A DNA stretch of 64,000 nucleotides. Origin: an uncultured Marinoscillum sp. GTDB taxonomy: Bacteria > Bacteroidota > Bacteroidia > Cytophagales > MED-G16. Location: positions 18,243 through 82,242 of the forward strand of contig CABZXU010000006.1 in NCBI GenBank assembly GCA_902529805.1, in the 5' to 3' direction. Position numbers and translations under genes: made by a program. The notes under the pieces were generated by a model that searched no databases, was not told the DNA's origin, and saw only the letters and a program-made list of their open reading frames with translations. Below, in pieces: positions 48,230 through 57,017 of this stretch (position 1 is the stretch's first letter; each line of letters begins with the position of its first letter).

Positions 48230-49246
48230 TTATAAATCAGTGTATTTTTTTATTTTTTGAAGATAATATTTCATAGGTATTATATTTTTATACATAATTG
48301 ATGGTTCGCCTTTATTTTTATTTCTTTTTGAAAAATTAAATTTAAAATTAAGGATAAAGTCTTTATAAGCTTTCAAAACTGAAATTCCGTGATATCTTGA
48401 GTTTTTTTTCATTAAAAGTCTTATGAAAGCAAAAAAATCTAAAATAAACCTTAATGGTAATTTCCATAATAAATTAATAAATAAATCATTTTTTAGAATC
48501 ATTATTAAATTATTTCTAAAATTTAAATATGTTTTTTTAGGATCTGATTCTTTAAGAGTTTGGCTACCTAAGTGATAAATTTTACTTTTTGGTTCACAAT
48601 AAACTTTTAAATTAAGATTATTTATTCTCCAACACAAATCAATTTCTTCCATATGAGCAAAAAAATAATTATCAAATCCATCTAGCTTTTGAAATACATC
48701 ACTTCTAATCATTAGGCAACATCCTGATGCCCAAAAGATTTCAATTTTATCATCATATTGTCCATAATCTCTTTCAGTGGTTTCAAAAATTCTTCCTCTA
48801 CAAAATGGATATCCTAATCTATCTATAAAACCTCCAGAGGCACCAGCATATTCAAAATAATCTTTTTTTTTATATGAAAGTATTTTTGGTTGACATGCAA
48901 CAATATTTTTATCACTTTCCATAAGATCAAAAAGAGGATTTAACCAATTTTTGGTGACTTCTACATCTGAGTTTAATAAAATATAATAATCGGACTTAAT
49001 TGATTTAAGAGCTTCATTATAACCTTTAGAATAACCTAAATTAATTTTATTTTTAATTATTGTGATTGATGGATATCTGTTTTTTACATATTCAACAGAT
49101 TTATCACTTGAAAAATTATCAACTAAATATATTGATGAGATTTTTTTATCTGAAAAATTAATTACTGATCCTAAAAACTTTTTAAGAAGTTTTATTCCAT
49201 TATAATTTAATATAACTATTGCTATTCTTTTATTCTTTTGAATCAT
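48230..49246 (-). CDS. Family 2 glycosyltransferase (rhamnosyltransferase-like)
   Basis: A 338-aa GT2 enzyme. IAIVILNYNGIKLLKKFL, YLVDNFSSDKSVEYVK, NLGYSKGYNEAL and YYILLNSDVEVTKNWL (DXD-equivalent S-D-V) form the GT-A fold. GCCLMIRSDVFQKLDGFDNYFFAHMEEIDLCWR is the acceptor/EDxDL region of the WcaA/RfbF-like subgroup. It probably adds a sugar to a surface glycan at the inner membrane. It is last in the hisS operon, overlapping ybaB by 4 nt; there is no glycan cluster around it. Confidence 0.9.
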   Translation of the reverse strand: MIQKNKRIAIVILNYNGIKLLKKFLGSVINFSDKKISSIYLVDNFSSDKSVEYVKNRYPSITIIKNKINLGYSKGYNEALKSIKSDYYILLNSDVEVTKNWLNPLFDLMESDKNIVACQPKILSYKKKDYFEYAGASGGFIDRLGYPFCRGRIFETTERDYGQYDDKIEIFWASGCCLMIRSDVFQKLDGFDNYFFAHMEEIDLCWRINNLNLKVYCEPKSKIYHLGSQTLKESDPKKTYLNFRNNLIMILKNDLFINLLWKLPLRFILDFFAFIRLLMKKNSRYHGISVLKAYKDFILNFKFNFSKRNKNKGEPSIMYKNIIPMKYYLQKIKKYTDL

Positions 49247-49578
49247 TTAAATATATTTCCAATGTCAAAACCAGGAATATCAGGAATGATATCTTTTGTT
49301 TTACTTTTAATATATTCTTTAGATTTAAAATCAACATCTTTTAAAGCCTTATTAATTGCAGCAACTATTAAATCTTGAGTTATTTTTTTATCTTTTTTAT
49401 TTATAATACTATCATTAATTTCAATTGATATTACCTCTTTTTTACCATTTACAGTAGCTTTAACTAAACCAGCTCCAGATTCAGATGTTTCACTAATATT
49501 TTTCAATTCCTCTTGAGCTTTTTTAACTAATTCCTGGGTTTTTTTAATTTGACCCATCATTTTCATCATGTCAAACAT
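49243..49578 (-). CDS. ybaB: YbaB/EbfC family nucleoid-associated protein
   Basis: A 111-aa DNA-binding dimer. The N-terminal helix MMKMMGQIKKTQELVKKAQEELKNI and the strands GLVKATVNGKKEVISIEINDSII are the YbaB fold, followed by DLIVAAINKALKDVDFKSKE. The C-terminal tail is DIPGFDIGN. It binds DNA and influences nucleoid structure. In many bacteria ybaB is with dnaX-recR; here it is in a hisS-CHU_C-ybaB-GT2 unit. Confidence 0.92.
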   Translation of the reverse strand: MFDMMKMMGQIKKTQELVKKAQEELKNISETSESGAGLVKATVNGKKEVISIEINDSIINKKDKKITQDLIVAAINKALKDVDFKSKEYIKSKTKDIIPDIPGFDIGNIFK

Positions 49579-49588
49579 TTTATATAAT

Positions 49589-50977
49589 TTATTTGATTAA
49601 TACAAATTTACCAGTTTGTGTAATCAATTTTCCATTTTTATTAAATTCAATTTTGTAAAAATAAGTATCCTGGATAATTTTATTCTTATAATTCCCATCC
49701 CATCCAACCTTTATATCACCACTTACAAATACTAATTCTCCAAATCTATTAAATATATACATTTTATAATCTTCAACTTCTTTTTTTATAGGTAAAAAAT
49801 AATCATTTAACCCATCAGAATTAGGTGTAAATGCATTTGGTATAGGTAATGGGTTATAATTTTTATTTGCATTAATACATTTATTATTAGAAATAGAAAC
49901 TTTTCCATTAATGAATCCTTTTATTAAATAACAATAGTTTTCACCAGAAATTATTTCTTGATTATCAAGCATATTATAGCTTTTTTCAATAAAAGAATTA
50001 ATCAACTTTTCATTTTTATAAATTAATAATGAATCAAAATCCATATCATAATTCCATTCCAATAAATGTCCGTTAACTTCGGTAATATTATTTAAATAAA
50101 TTAAGCAAATATCATCTTTAATGGATGAAGAATTACAATAATCTATTTTCTCCAATTCTAAACATTTGAAATTAAAATTATTAGAAATATTAATAACTTC
50201 ATCACCAGTATTAATTGTTGGTGATGTTAAATATGATGAATCTATTTTACCATCAACAATAATATTATAATTGCTACTTTTTTGAGGGTTATAATACAAA
50301 TTTATTTCAAGTATATCATCTGAAAGTTTAATAGAATCAATTTTAGTTTCATTTTCTTCTTCAATTGCTACTAAATTAATAGGGTATTGATAACATCCAT
50401 CAAAATTTTTTCCACCATCTGATATAATGAAACCGCCAATTATATAACCCTCTAGCTTATTTCCTGGTAATAAGAAAGAAGAATAATTTACAGAGTTTTC
50501 ACCTTTAGCTAATTCTTGAAATTGTATATATGGTGGATTAGGATCTTTATTGTTTTTAAAATACAAATTATATATATCATAATATTCATCCTCTATATTT
50601 ATTTGCAATTCATTATAACTGCAATTATAAATATTAACGTCAATTTTTTTTGGTTCATAAACATTAATGTCTATTAAATCAATTTTTTCTATACCATCTT
50701 GATTTATTGCTTGAGCAACAGTATAATTTCCTGGAGATTTATATTTAAAAGATTTGCTTGAAGAGGGACTAAAAATACCGGTAGTTCTAGAATATTCAAA
50801 GTCATATTGGATAACTGAAACATTAGGCCCAACATTTTCTTTTATAATCTTAACTTCAAATGGATTACATCCAACATCACTATTTACCCAAAATCTATTT
50901 AATTCACTAACTTGAGATAATAGGGAGTTTGAAAAGAGAGAAAAAAATAATATTAAAACATATTTAGAACTAAACAT
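49589..50977 (-). CDS. Secreted PKD-like protein with gliding-motility/T9SS C-terminal domain (CHU_C)
   Basis: A 462-aa protein. The signal peptide (LFFSLFSNSLLSQ) is followed by an N-terminal PKD-like beta domain (SKSFKYKSPGNYTVAQAINQDG, about 75-105), beta-rich repeats, and a C-terminal CHU_C domain (about 380-462: IPNAFTPNSDGLNDYFLP, MYIFNRFGELVF, GWDGNYKNKIIQDTYFYKI). CHU_C is a type-B-like C-terminal signal for type IX secretion, so surface exposure or secretion is expected. It lies between hisS and ybaB with 13 and 10 nt gaps. Confidence 0.9.
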   Translation of the reverse strand: MFSSKYVLILFFSLFSNSLLSQVSELNRFWVNSDVGCNPFEVKIIKENVGPNVSVIQYDFEYSRTTGIFSPSSSKSFKYKSPGNYTVAQAINQDGIEKIDLIDINVYEPKKIDVNIYNCSYNELQINIEDEYYDIYNLYFKNNKDPNPPYIQFQELAKGENSVNYSSFLLPGNKLEGYIIGGFIISDGGKNFDGCYQYPINLVAIEEENETKIDSIKLSDDILEINLYYNPQKSSNYNIIVDGKIDSSYLTSPTINTGDEVINISNNFNFKCLELEKIDYCNSSSIKDDICLIYLNNITEVNGHLLEWNYDMDFDSLLIYKNEKLINSFIEKSYNMLDNQEIISGENYCYLIKGFINGKVSISNNKCINANKNYNPLPIPNAFTPNSDGLNDYFLPIKKEVEDYKMYIFNRFGELVFVSGDIKVGWDGNYKNKIIQDTYFYKIEFNKNGKLITQTGKFVLIK

Positions 50978-50990
50978 AAGAACAATCTCT

Positions 50991-52337
50991 TTAAAGATTA
51001 ATAATGTTTAATATTTTATTGATTTCAACTAGTTCTTGATTTCCTGAAATCATATTTTTTACAGTAACTTTTTTTTCTTTTTTTTCATCTTCACCAATAA
51101 TTATAACGAAAGGGATCTTTTTATTGTTTGCATATTGAAGTTGTTTTTTTAGTTTGCTTGTAGTAAGATACATTTCAGTTGGAATATTATTTTCTCTTAA
51201 CATTTTACAAATATTTAAAGAATAATTTAACAAATCCTTTCCTAAGTTGGTAACCATAACTTTTATTGAATTTTTAAAATCTTTTGGAAATAATTCATTT
51301 TCTTCTAAAAGATTAAAAATCCTTTCCAATCCAAATGAAACTCCAATTCCAGAAGTGTTTTTTAAACCAAAAATTTCTGTTAGGTTATCATATCTTCCAC
51401 CCCCTGCAAGACTTCCTTGATTACTATCATCAGGAATAACCTCAAAAATAGAAGAGGTATAATATGATAATCCTCTTGCTAATGAAAAATCAATTATTAT
51501 ATTTTTTCTATAATTTAAAATTTTTTCCAATTCATCAATTCCTTCAAGACCTATTTTAGAGTTTAAAACAAACTTTTTAATAAAATTGATTTTTTCCTCA
51601 TTGTTACCATTAAATTCAAAAATTTTGATAATCTCATCAATATTTTTTTTATCAAAATTTTGTTTTAATAGCTCTTTGTTTAATCCTGATATACCAATTT
51701 TATCAATTTTATCTATTGAAATGCATAAATCTGTAAATCTTTCTTTTATATTAAGTTGTTCTACAATTCCTGCTAAGACTTTTCTGTTATTTAATTTTAT
51801 ACTGAATTTGTCATAATTTAATTTAAGGAAAACCTCTGTAATTATATCTATTATTTCTATTTCGCATAGAATAGAATTACTTCCAATGTAATCAATATCA
51901 CATTGGTAGAACTCTCTATATCTACCTTTCTGTGGTCTATCTGCTCTCCATACTTTTTGGATTTGATATCTTTTGAATGGAAAAGATATTTTATCCCTAT
52001 TCATACTAACATACCTTGCTAATGGTACAGTTAAATCATATATCAGACCTTTTTTTGAAATTTTTGATTTAATATTTTTATAACTTGTTCTTGAATCAAT
52101 TTTTACATTTTTTAAAAAATCTCCAGAATCAAGGATATTATATAATAATTTGTCACCTTCTTCACCGTAATTTCCTTTGAGAATATCAATATTTTCAAAA
52201 CTTGGTGTTTCTATATTTTGAAAACCATAATTTGAAAATATTTTTTTAACTATTGAAAAAATATATTCTCTTTTTATCATTTCATTTGAGCCAAAGTCTC
52301 TTGTTCCTCTAGGAACAGAAGGTTTTATTTTTTTCAT
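50991..52337 (-). CDS. hisS: Histidyl-tRNA synthetase
   Basis: A class II synthetase of 448 aa. Motif 1 is in the N-terminal IKPSVPRGTRDF; motif 2 is KRYQIQKVWRADRPQKGRYREFYQCDID. The HisRS-specific LARGLSYYTSSIFEVI and GGGRYDNLTEIFG follow, with motif 3 GIGVSFGLERI and a C-terminal anticodon-binding domain (IKVMVTNLG onward). Head of the operon with CHU_C, ybaB and GT2, and divergent from the small basic protein gene with 80 nt between. Confidence 0.97.
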   Translation of the reverse strand: MKKIKPSVPRGTRDFGSNEMIKREYIFSIVKKIFSNYGFQNIETPSFENIDILKGNYGEEGDKLLYNILDSGDFLKNVKIDSRTSYKNIKSKISKKGLIYDLTVPLARYVSMNRDKISFPFKRYQIQKVWRADRPQKGRYREFYQCDIDYIGSNSILCEIEIIDIITEVFLKLNYDKFSIKLNNRKVLAGIVEQLNIKERFTDLCISIDKIDKIGISGLNKELLKQNFDKKNIDEIIKIFEFNGNNEEKINFIKKFVLNSKIGLEGIDELEKILNYRKNIIIDFSLARGLSYYTSSIFEVIPDDSNQGSLAGGGRYDNLTEIFGLKNTSGIGVSFGLERIFNLLEENELFPKDFKNSIKVMVTNLGKDLLNYSLNICKMLRENNIPTEMYLTTSKLKKQLQYANNKKIPFVIIIGEDEKKEKKVTVKNMISGNQELVEINKILNIINL

Positions 52338-52417
52338 AATTTTAAATTTATTGTAAAGCTAGCAAATGATTTATATTATTTTTTATTTAATTTGCACTCG
52401 AATTAATTTTTTTTATT

Positions 52418-52633
52418 ATGACAATAACAAGATTAGAAAGAAAAGGCTTAAGAAATGTTTCTAGAGCTAAAAGAAAAAAGCAGATAATTAAGAGTTTATC
52501 AAAGATTCCCGTAATAAAAAATGTTGATGTTGATGCTATTAAAAAAGAGTTTGATTCGAAGTTGAAAACAAAATCAAAAAATAAAAAAGATACATCAAAA
52601 AAAACAGAAGAGAAACCTACTAAGAAAAAGTAA
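52418..52633 (+). CDS. Small, highly basic conserved protein
   Basis: A 71-aa protein. The N-terminal half (TRLERKGLRNVSRAKRKKQ, then SLSKIPVIKNVDVDAIKKEF) resembles a small Bacteroidota-specific family often met near translation genes; the C-terminal third is a Lys/Thr/Ser-rich low-complexity tail (KKTEEKPTKKK). The charge suggests RNA, ribosome or DNA binding, which is inference. It is divergent from hisS; TTAATTTGC, one mismatch from the -7 consensus, precedes it at 52389-52397. Confidence 0.75.
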   Translation: MTITRLERKGLRNVSRAKRKKQIIKSLSKIPVIKNVDVDAIKKEFDSKLKTKSKNKKDTSKKTEEKPTKKK

Positions 52634-52634
52634 A

Positions 52635-53117
52635 TTATAATTTTATAACTTCCATAGATTTAACATTATTTGAAGTTATTTCAAATCTTACTAAAGTACG
52701 ATATTTCTGAAAACCAACCTTTCCTGCAGCACCAGGATTAATATAAAGTAAATTCAAATTTTTATCTTTTGATATTTTTAGAATATGGCTATGGCCACAA
52801 ATAAAAATGTCGGGTTTAATTTTTTTTAACATATGAATAACTTCTTTATTATAATTTGGTGGTTTTCCACCTATATGTGTCATATATATAGTATGATTAT
52901 TGATTGAAAAAATTAATTCTTTTTTACAATAATTTTGGATCTTAAATTCATCAATATTTCCATAAACCGCTTTTGTTTTTTTAAATGCAATTAAATCGTC
53001 AAGAACTTTAATATTTCCAATATCTCCTGCATGCCAAATTTCATCTACATCTTTAAAATAATTATAAATTTTTTTATCAACAAAACCATGTGTGTCAGAT
53101 AACAATCCAATTTTCAT
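52635..53117 (-). CDS. YfcE/MJ0936-type metallophosphoesterase
   Basis: A 160-aa calcineurin-like phosphodiesterase. The metal motifs are intact: IGLLSDTHG, HAGDIGN, VYGNID, MTHIGG and ICGHSHILKI, followed by LYINPGA. The YfcE family hydrolyses phosphodiesters with Mn2+ in vitro; the physiological substrate is unknown. It is the last gene of the OMP-YHYH-MORN-Sco1 operon and overlaps the Sco1 gene by 4 nt. Confidence 0.93.
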   Translation of the reverse strand: MKIGLLSDTHGFVDKKIYNYFKDVDEIWHAGDIGNIKVLDDLIAFKKTKAVYGNIDEFKIQNYCKKELIFSINNHTIYMTHIGGKPPNYNKEVIHMLKKIKPDIFICGHSHILKISKDKNLNLLYINPGAAGKVGFQKYRTLVRFEITSNNVKSMEVIKL

Positions 53118-53755
53118 ATTTGTGATTCATTTTTTAAAATATGAATATCTTCCAATAATCTTTTAATTTCTAATTTTATGGTTCCATTGTAAATCCCTCT
53201 TATATGGCTATTTTTATCAAGTAGAAAAACCATTTCTGTATGCAAAAATTCATTATTATTTTTATTTAAGCCTAATTCTTCTTCAGCAAAATATGATTTT
53301 CTTGCTAAATCATAAATTTTGTCTTTATCACCAGTTATTAAATGCCAATTTTTTGAGTTTATGTTATGTAATTTTTGATAATTTTTAAGTCTTTTGACCG
53401 AATCTATCCATGGAGTAACACTATGAGATAAAATTATAACTTCTTCAGATTTATTAAAGTTCTCTTCAATTATTTTCAAGTTAGAGGTCATATTTGGACA
53501 AATACTTGGGCAGGTTGTAAAGAAAAAGTTTGATACTACGATTTTTTCTTTTATATAATCTTTATCAATAATTTCATTATTTTGATTTACAAAAGAAAAC
53601 TCTTCAATTTTATGTAAAGTATCTATTTTTGAATAATTATTTATCCAATATGGTGTGAAGTCTGGTGTTATAAAATATGGTAATTTTGAAACAGATAAAT
53701 TGTTACAACAGGTTAGTAGAAAAAATGTTATTAATTTAAAATATTTAAAATACAT
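53114..53755 (-). CDS. SCO1/SenC family copper-binding lipoprotein
   Basis: A 213-aa lipoprotein (FFLLTCCNN). The thioredoxin-like fold carries the copper site CxxxC in FFFTTCPSICPNM and the distal His in FLHTEMVFLLD. SCO proteins deliver copper to the CuA site of cytochrome c oxidase or handle thiol redox. No cox genes are in the window. It overlaps the MORN-repeat gene by 11 nt and YfcE by 4 nt, so these are translationally coupled. Confidence 0.93.
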   Translation of the reverse strand: MYFKYFKLITFFLLTCCNNLSVSKLPYFITPDFTPYWINNYSKIDTLHKIEEFSFVNQNNEIIDKDYIKEKIVVSNFFFTTCPSICPNMTSNLKIIEENFNKSEEVIILSHSVTPWIDSVKRLKNYQKLHNINSKNWHLITGDKDKIYDLARKSYFAEEELGLNKNNNEFLHTEMVFLLDKNSHIRGIYNGTIKLEIKRLLEDIHILKNESQI

Positions 53756-54308
53756 TGTTTACCGATTTACAATTTTTTATTCCTGTTAACCCATATCTTC
53801 TACCATTTACCACATCATAATTAGCTTTTAGAATACCTTTATTATTCCATATTTTTTGATTTCCCTCCTCAAATCCATTTTTGAAATTAAATTTTTTATA
53901 AATTTTACCATTTTGGTGCCATTGGATCATTTCACCATTATGTTCTCCATTTTTAAAATTTGCTACCATTTTTTTATTTCCATTATCCCAGAAAAGTTCA
54001 TGAATACCAACTTTCTTTCCTTGATTATAAAATCTTATTTCTGAAATTTTATTATTATCATGCCAAATTTTTTCAATCCCTTCTTTTCTTCCATTCAAAT
54101 AACCAGTTCTAGATATTTTAATTTTATTTGAATTTATTGCTTCTAAATACCCAGAAAATTTATTTTTTTTGTAGTGTAAAAATTTACCTTCAAATGTAAG
54201 TTTATAATTATTTGAAAAAATTAAATTATTAGGTATATCTGTATTTGATGAGTTATTACATGAAATAATAAAAAACACTAATAAAATTATAGAAAAAAAT
54301 TTAGACAA
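53745..54308 (-). CDS. MORN-repeat (MORN_2/YwqK-like) lipoprotein
   Basis: A 187-aa lipoprotein (LVFFIISCNNS). The mature chain is a run of MORN variants, about every 22 residues: GYLNGRKEGIEKIWHDN, FYNQGKKVGIHELFWDNG, NFKNGEHNGEMIQWHQNG, NFKNGFEEGNQKIWNNKG. Databases label this family 'YwqK antitoxin', but there is no toxin here and the lipoprotein signal argues for an envelope role. TTG start at 54308. It sits between the YHYH and Sco1 genes. Confidence 0.88.
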   Translation of the reverse strand: MSKFFSIILLVFFIISCNNSSNTDIPNNLIFSNNYKLTFEGKFLHYKKNKFSGYLEAINSNKIKISRTGYLNGRKEGIEKIWHDNNKISEIRFYNQGKKVGIHELFWDNGNKKMVANFKNGEHNGEMIQWHQNGKIYKKFNFKNGFEEGNQKIWNNKGILKANYDVVNGRRYGLTGIKNCKSVNNVF

Positions 54309-54311
54309 GAT

Positions 54312-55058
54312 TTATTGACTTATTGTACCAACTACTCCAAAGAATCCATCACCATTGATATATGGATTATCTTTTGTTATGTGATAATGATAAATTCCAT
54401 TTGGAAACTCTAATGTTTCATGAGAATGACCATGATAATCATCTAAATCATTGTTGCTTATTTCTTTTCCACTTTCTTCTGGTCCATATACTGGAAAGCC
54501 ATCATTCAAAAAACCTAAAAAAGCATCTTTTCCTAAATTCGAAGTTAACCATAGTGGTTCAATATGATAATGATATGCGCCCTGTGGTTGCGGATGCCCA
54601 TTGAACTGATCAAAACTATTAATTTCATTTGTTAGAGGTTGATTATTTGGCCCAGCATATTGATTATAAAAAACAACTCCATTAACAGCAATTCCAATTG
54701 CACCAAGTGGAGTAGCAATTTTTGTTTTTGATTCTTTTGGATCAGCAGGTACTTTCATAACAATATTTTGTTTTATTATTTTGTTAGGATTTAATCTAAA
54801 ATTTGAATTATTTCCATTGTATTCTTCATAAAGTAAATTATTTTGATCATAATATGGACTTTTATGATCAGGTAAATTATCAGTTTCAAAAACTATGTAA
54901 TCATTTTCTACATAAACCAAAACATTTTCTGAGAATTTTCTGTATGCATCTGACATTTTACTAAGTTCCCAATCTCCACTTCCTTGTGTTATAGAGTCAT
55001 CTTTTTTATTGCAAGATAAAATTGATAAAATTAAAAATAATGGAATAAGTTTTTTCAT
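54312..55058 (-). CDS. YHYH-domain lipoprotein
   Basis: A 248-aa lipoprotein (LILSILSCNKK). The YHYH domain (PF14240) is clear from KIATPLGAIGIAVNGVVFYNQYAGP, the name-giving GAYHYHIEPLW, GFLNDGFPVYGPEE and the second NGIYHYHIT. The paired His motifs suggest metal binding; copper is plausible given the Sco1 gene two positions downstream, but this is inference. The start follows the OMP gene by 31 nt. Confidence 0.9.
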   Translation of the reverse strand: MKKLIPLFLILSILSCNKKDDSITQGSGDWELSKMSDAYRKFSENVLVYVENDYIVFETDNLPDHKSPYYDQNNLLYEEYNGNNSNFRLNPNKIIKQNIVMKVPADPKESKTKIATPLGAIGIAVNGVVFYNQYAGPNNQPLTNEINSFDQFNGHPQPQGAYHYHIEPLWLTSNLGKDAFLGFLNDGFPVYGPEESGKEISNNDLDDYHGHSHETLEFPNGIYHYHITKDNPYINGDGFFGVVGTISQ

Positions 55059-55089
55059 ATCATATTTAATTATGTTAAAAATTAATAAA

Positions 55090-55872
55090 CTAGTTTTCAG
55101 ATATTTTTTCTTTTTTTGAAGTATTTAAAATAGTAAATTTTATTGAAAATTGCCATGAATTATTTTTCCAGGTTTGATTTTCAATTTTAGAAATATTATT
55201 TGTTCCAGAAAGATTTCTAATTGAAAATTTAAAATTATAAGGTAACTCCAACTCAAATCCAGTAACAAACATTACATCTTTATCTGAATATTGAGCCATA
55301 TCAAATTCAGCAACTGATCCTAAAGTATTAAAAGCAGATAAATTAGCCAAATTTTTTAAACTTAAATTTCCTAATCCTTTTGACCTATCATATGAACTTT
55401 CTTTATCCTGAATAAAACTCAATTGAGGTCCAAATAAAATGCTTACTTTTCCTATTTTAATATTTAATAAAATTGGAATACTTAAATAATATAATTTATT
55501 ATTCCAAGTACTATTATTTGAATCCATTATTTTTGTTCCATGTAATGAAAATTGAGATTCAGGTTGAATTCCTAAATAAATGGTTGATCCATCATTCCTC
55601 CAAGCAAAAGCGTCATCTTTAATTTTAAAGTTTAATAGAGTATATATACCAAAATTATATCCTTGAAGGTTTTTAACTTTAAAAGGAATTCCTTGAATCG
55701 TATTTTGAATAATTCCTTGTGGTTGACTGCTATAAAGACCTGCACCGTCAGTTCTTAATGATTGTTTAGAATTATTAAAACCAAAATTTAGTCCAAATTC
55801 AAAAGATTGTGAGAATGCAGAATTATAACTTAAAAAAATCAAAAATAATATTAACTTTTTAATTTTCAGCAT
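55090..55872 (-). CDS. Outer-membrane beta-barrel protein (OMP_b-brl_2/PorT-like)
   Basis: A 260-aa protein. The signal peptide (LFLIFLSYNSAFSQ) precedes a barrel of alternating amphipathic strands: FEFGLNFGFNNSKQ, YNFGIYTLLNFKI, KLYYLSIPILLNIKIGKVSILFGPQLSFI, FVTGFELELPYNFKFSIRNLSG and a final WQFSIKFTIL. The LSIPILLNIK-GPQLSF pairing is diagnostic of Bacteroidota OMP_b-brl_2 proteins. Its C-terminus (NTSKKEKISEN) is an unusual polar tail. First gene of the YHYH-MORN-Sco1-YfcE run. Confidence 0.85.
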   Translation of the reverse strand: MLKIKKLILFLIFLSYNSAFSQSFEFGLNFGFNNSKQSLRTDGAGLYSSQPQGIIQNTIQGIPFKVKNLQGYNFGIYTLLNFKIKDDAFAWRNDGSTIYLGIQPESQFSLHGTKIMDSNNSTWNNKLYYLSIPILLNIKIGKVSILFGPQLSFIQDKESSYDRSKGLGNLSLKNLANLSAFNTLGSVAEFDMAQYSDKDVMFVTGFELELPYNFKFSIRNLSGTNNISKIENQTWKNNSWQFSIKFTILNTSKKEKISEN

Positions 55873-55943
55873 TTAAAAAAAAATTAAATTATTTATCATA
55901 TACAAATATTTAAAATAAATGTTTTGTATAAATTTAAATCATA

Positions 55944-57017
55944 ATGTTAAATATTGAAAAACCTACCTTAATTATAAATAAAGATATTGTTTTAAATAAT
56001 ATTAAAACGTTGCTGAAATTATCTAAAAAACTTTCAGTTTCATTTAGACCTCATTTTAAAACTCATCAATCTTTGGAAGTAGGAAAATGGTTTAAGAAGT
56101 TAGGAATAAATAAAATAACAGTTTCATCTGTTTCCATGGCTGAATATTTTTCAAATCAATGGAATGATATAACAATAGCTTTTCCATTCAATATTTTAGA
56201 AATAAAAAAAGTTAATACTCTTCTAAAAAAAAGTAAAATAAACTTATTAGTTGATTCCATTGAAACAATTGAATTTTTGGAAAAAAATATAGATCATTTA
56301 ATACAAGTGTATATTAAAATTGATTTAGGTTATAATAGAGCAGGAATATTTTTTAAAGATATAAATAAGTTAAAGCTTACAATAGATAAAATTAAAAAGT
56401 CAAATAAACTCAATTTTGCAGGTTATTTATCTCATTTTGGTAATACATACAAATCAAAAAATAAGATAGATATTTTAAACACATATAATGATTCTATTAA
56501 TAATTTAGATACTTTAAATTCATATTTTAATCAAAAGATTAATGTATCAATTGGTGATACTCCATCAATATCAATTTTAAATAATATACCTAGTTATGTT
56601 AATGAAATTAGACCAGGAAATTTTGTTTTTTATGATTTATATCAATACAAAATTGGTTCCTGCAAATTTAAAAATATAGGTTTAAGAATGGTTTGTCCAA
56701 TAGTATCAGTTTATTCGAAAGAAAATAAAATATTAATTTATGGAGGTTCTGTTCATTTCTCTAAAGATGTTATTATTGAGAAAGGGAGAGAATGCTATGG
56801 GTATGTGTATTATGGAAATAATTTTTGGGATACATCTAATAAAATTGGTTATATAGAATCTTTATCACAAGAACATGGAATTATAAAGTTAGAAAAAAAA
56901 GGAAATTATAGGGTAGGAGATTTATTATCCATAATTCCAATTCATTCATGTTTAACTGCTGATAAGATGGGAGAATATTTTTGTGATAATAAAAATATTT
57001 CTATGATGAAAATTTAA
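55944..57017 (+). CDS. D-threonine aldolase / D-serine dehydratase-like PLP enzyme
   Basis: A 357-aa fold-type III PLP enzyme. The alanine-racemase-like N-terminal barrel has the PLP-lysine motif in RPHFKTHQS (Lys44), then IDLGYNRAG and IGDTPS. The C-terminal D-ser_dehydrat domain has EIRPGNFVFYD, LSQEHGIIKL and IIPIHSCLTADKM, where His and Cys bind the metal. It cleaves or deaminates a beta-hydroxy-D-amino acid; aldolase and dehydratase cannot be told apart by eye. Convergent 4-nt overlap with the POT transporter. Confidence 0.9.
   Translation: MLNIEKPTLIINKDIVLNNIKTLLKLSKKLSVSFRPHFKTHQSLEVGKWFKKLGINKITVSSVSMAEYFSNQWNDITIAFPFNILEIKKVNTLLKKSKINLLVDSIETIEFLEKNIDHLIQVYIKIDLGYNRAGIFFKDINKLKLTIDKIKKSNKLNFAGYLSHFGNTYKSKNKIDILNTYNDSINNLDTLNSYFNQKINVSIGDTPSISILNNIPSYVNEIRPGNFVFYDLYQYKIGSCKFKNIGLRMVCPIVSVYSKENKILIYGGSVHFSKDVIIEKGRECYGYVYYGNNFWDTSNKIGYIESLSQEHGIIKLEKKGNYRVGDLLSIIPIHSCLTADKMGEYFCDNKNISMMKI

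Noticed and set aside
53745-54308. Toxin-antitoxin system based on the YwqK label
   Set aside because: There is no toxin gene adjacent; the protein is a MORN-repeat lipoprotein within an envelope operon.
54362-54604. 80-aa plus-strand ORF rich in H and D
   Set aside because: It is the antisense shadow of the YHYH gene, whose His-rich codons create the open frame.
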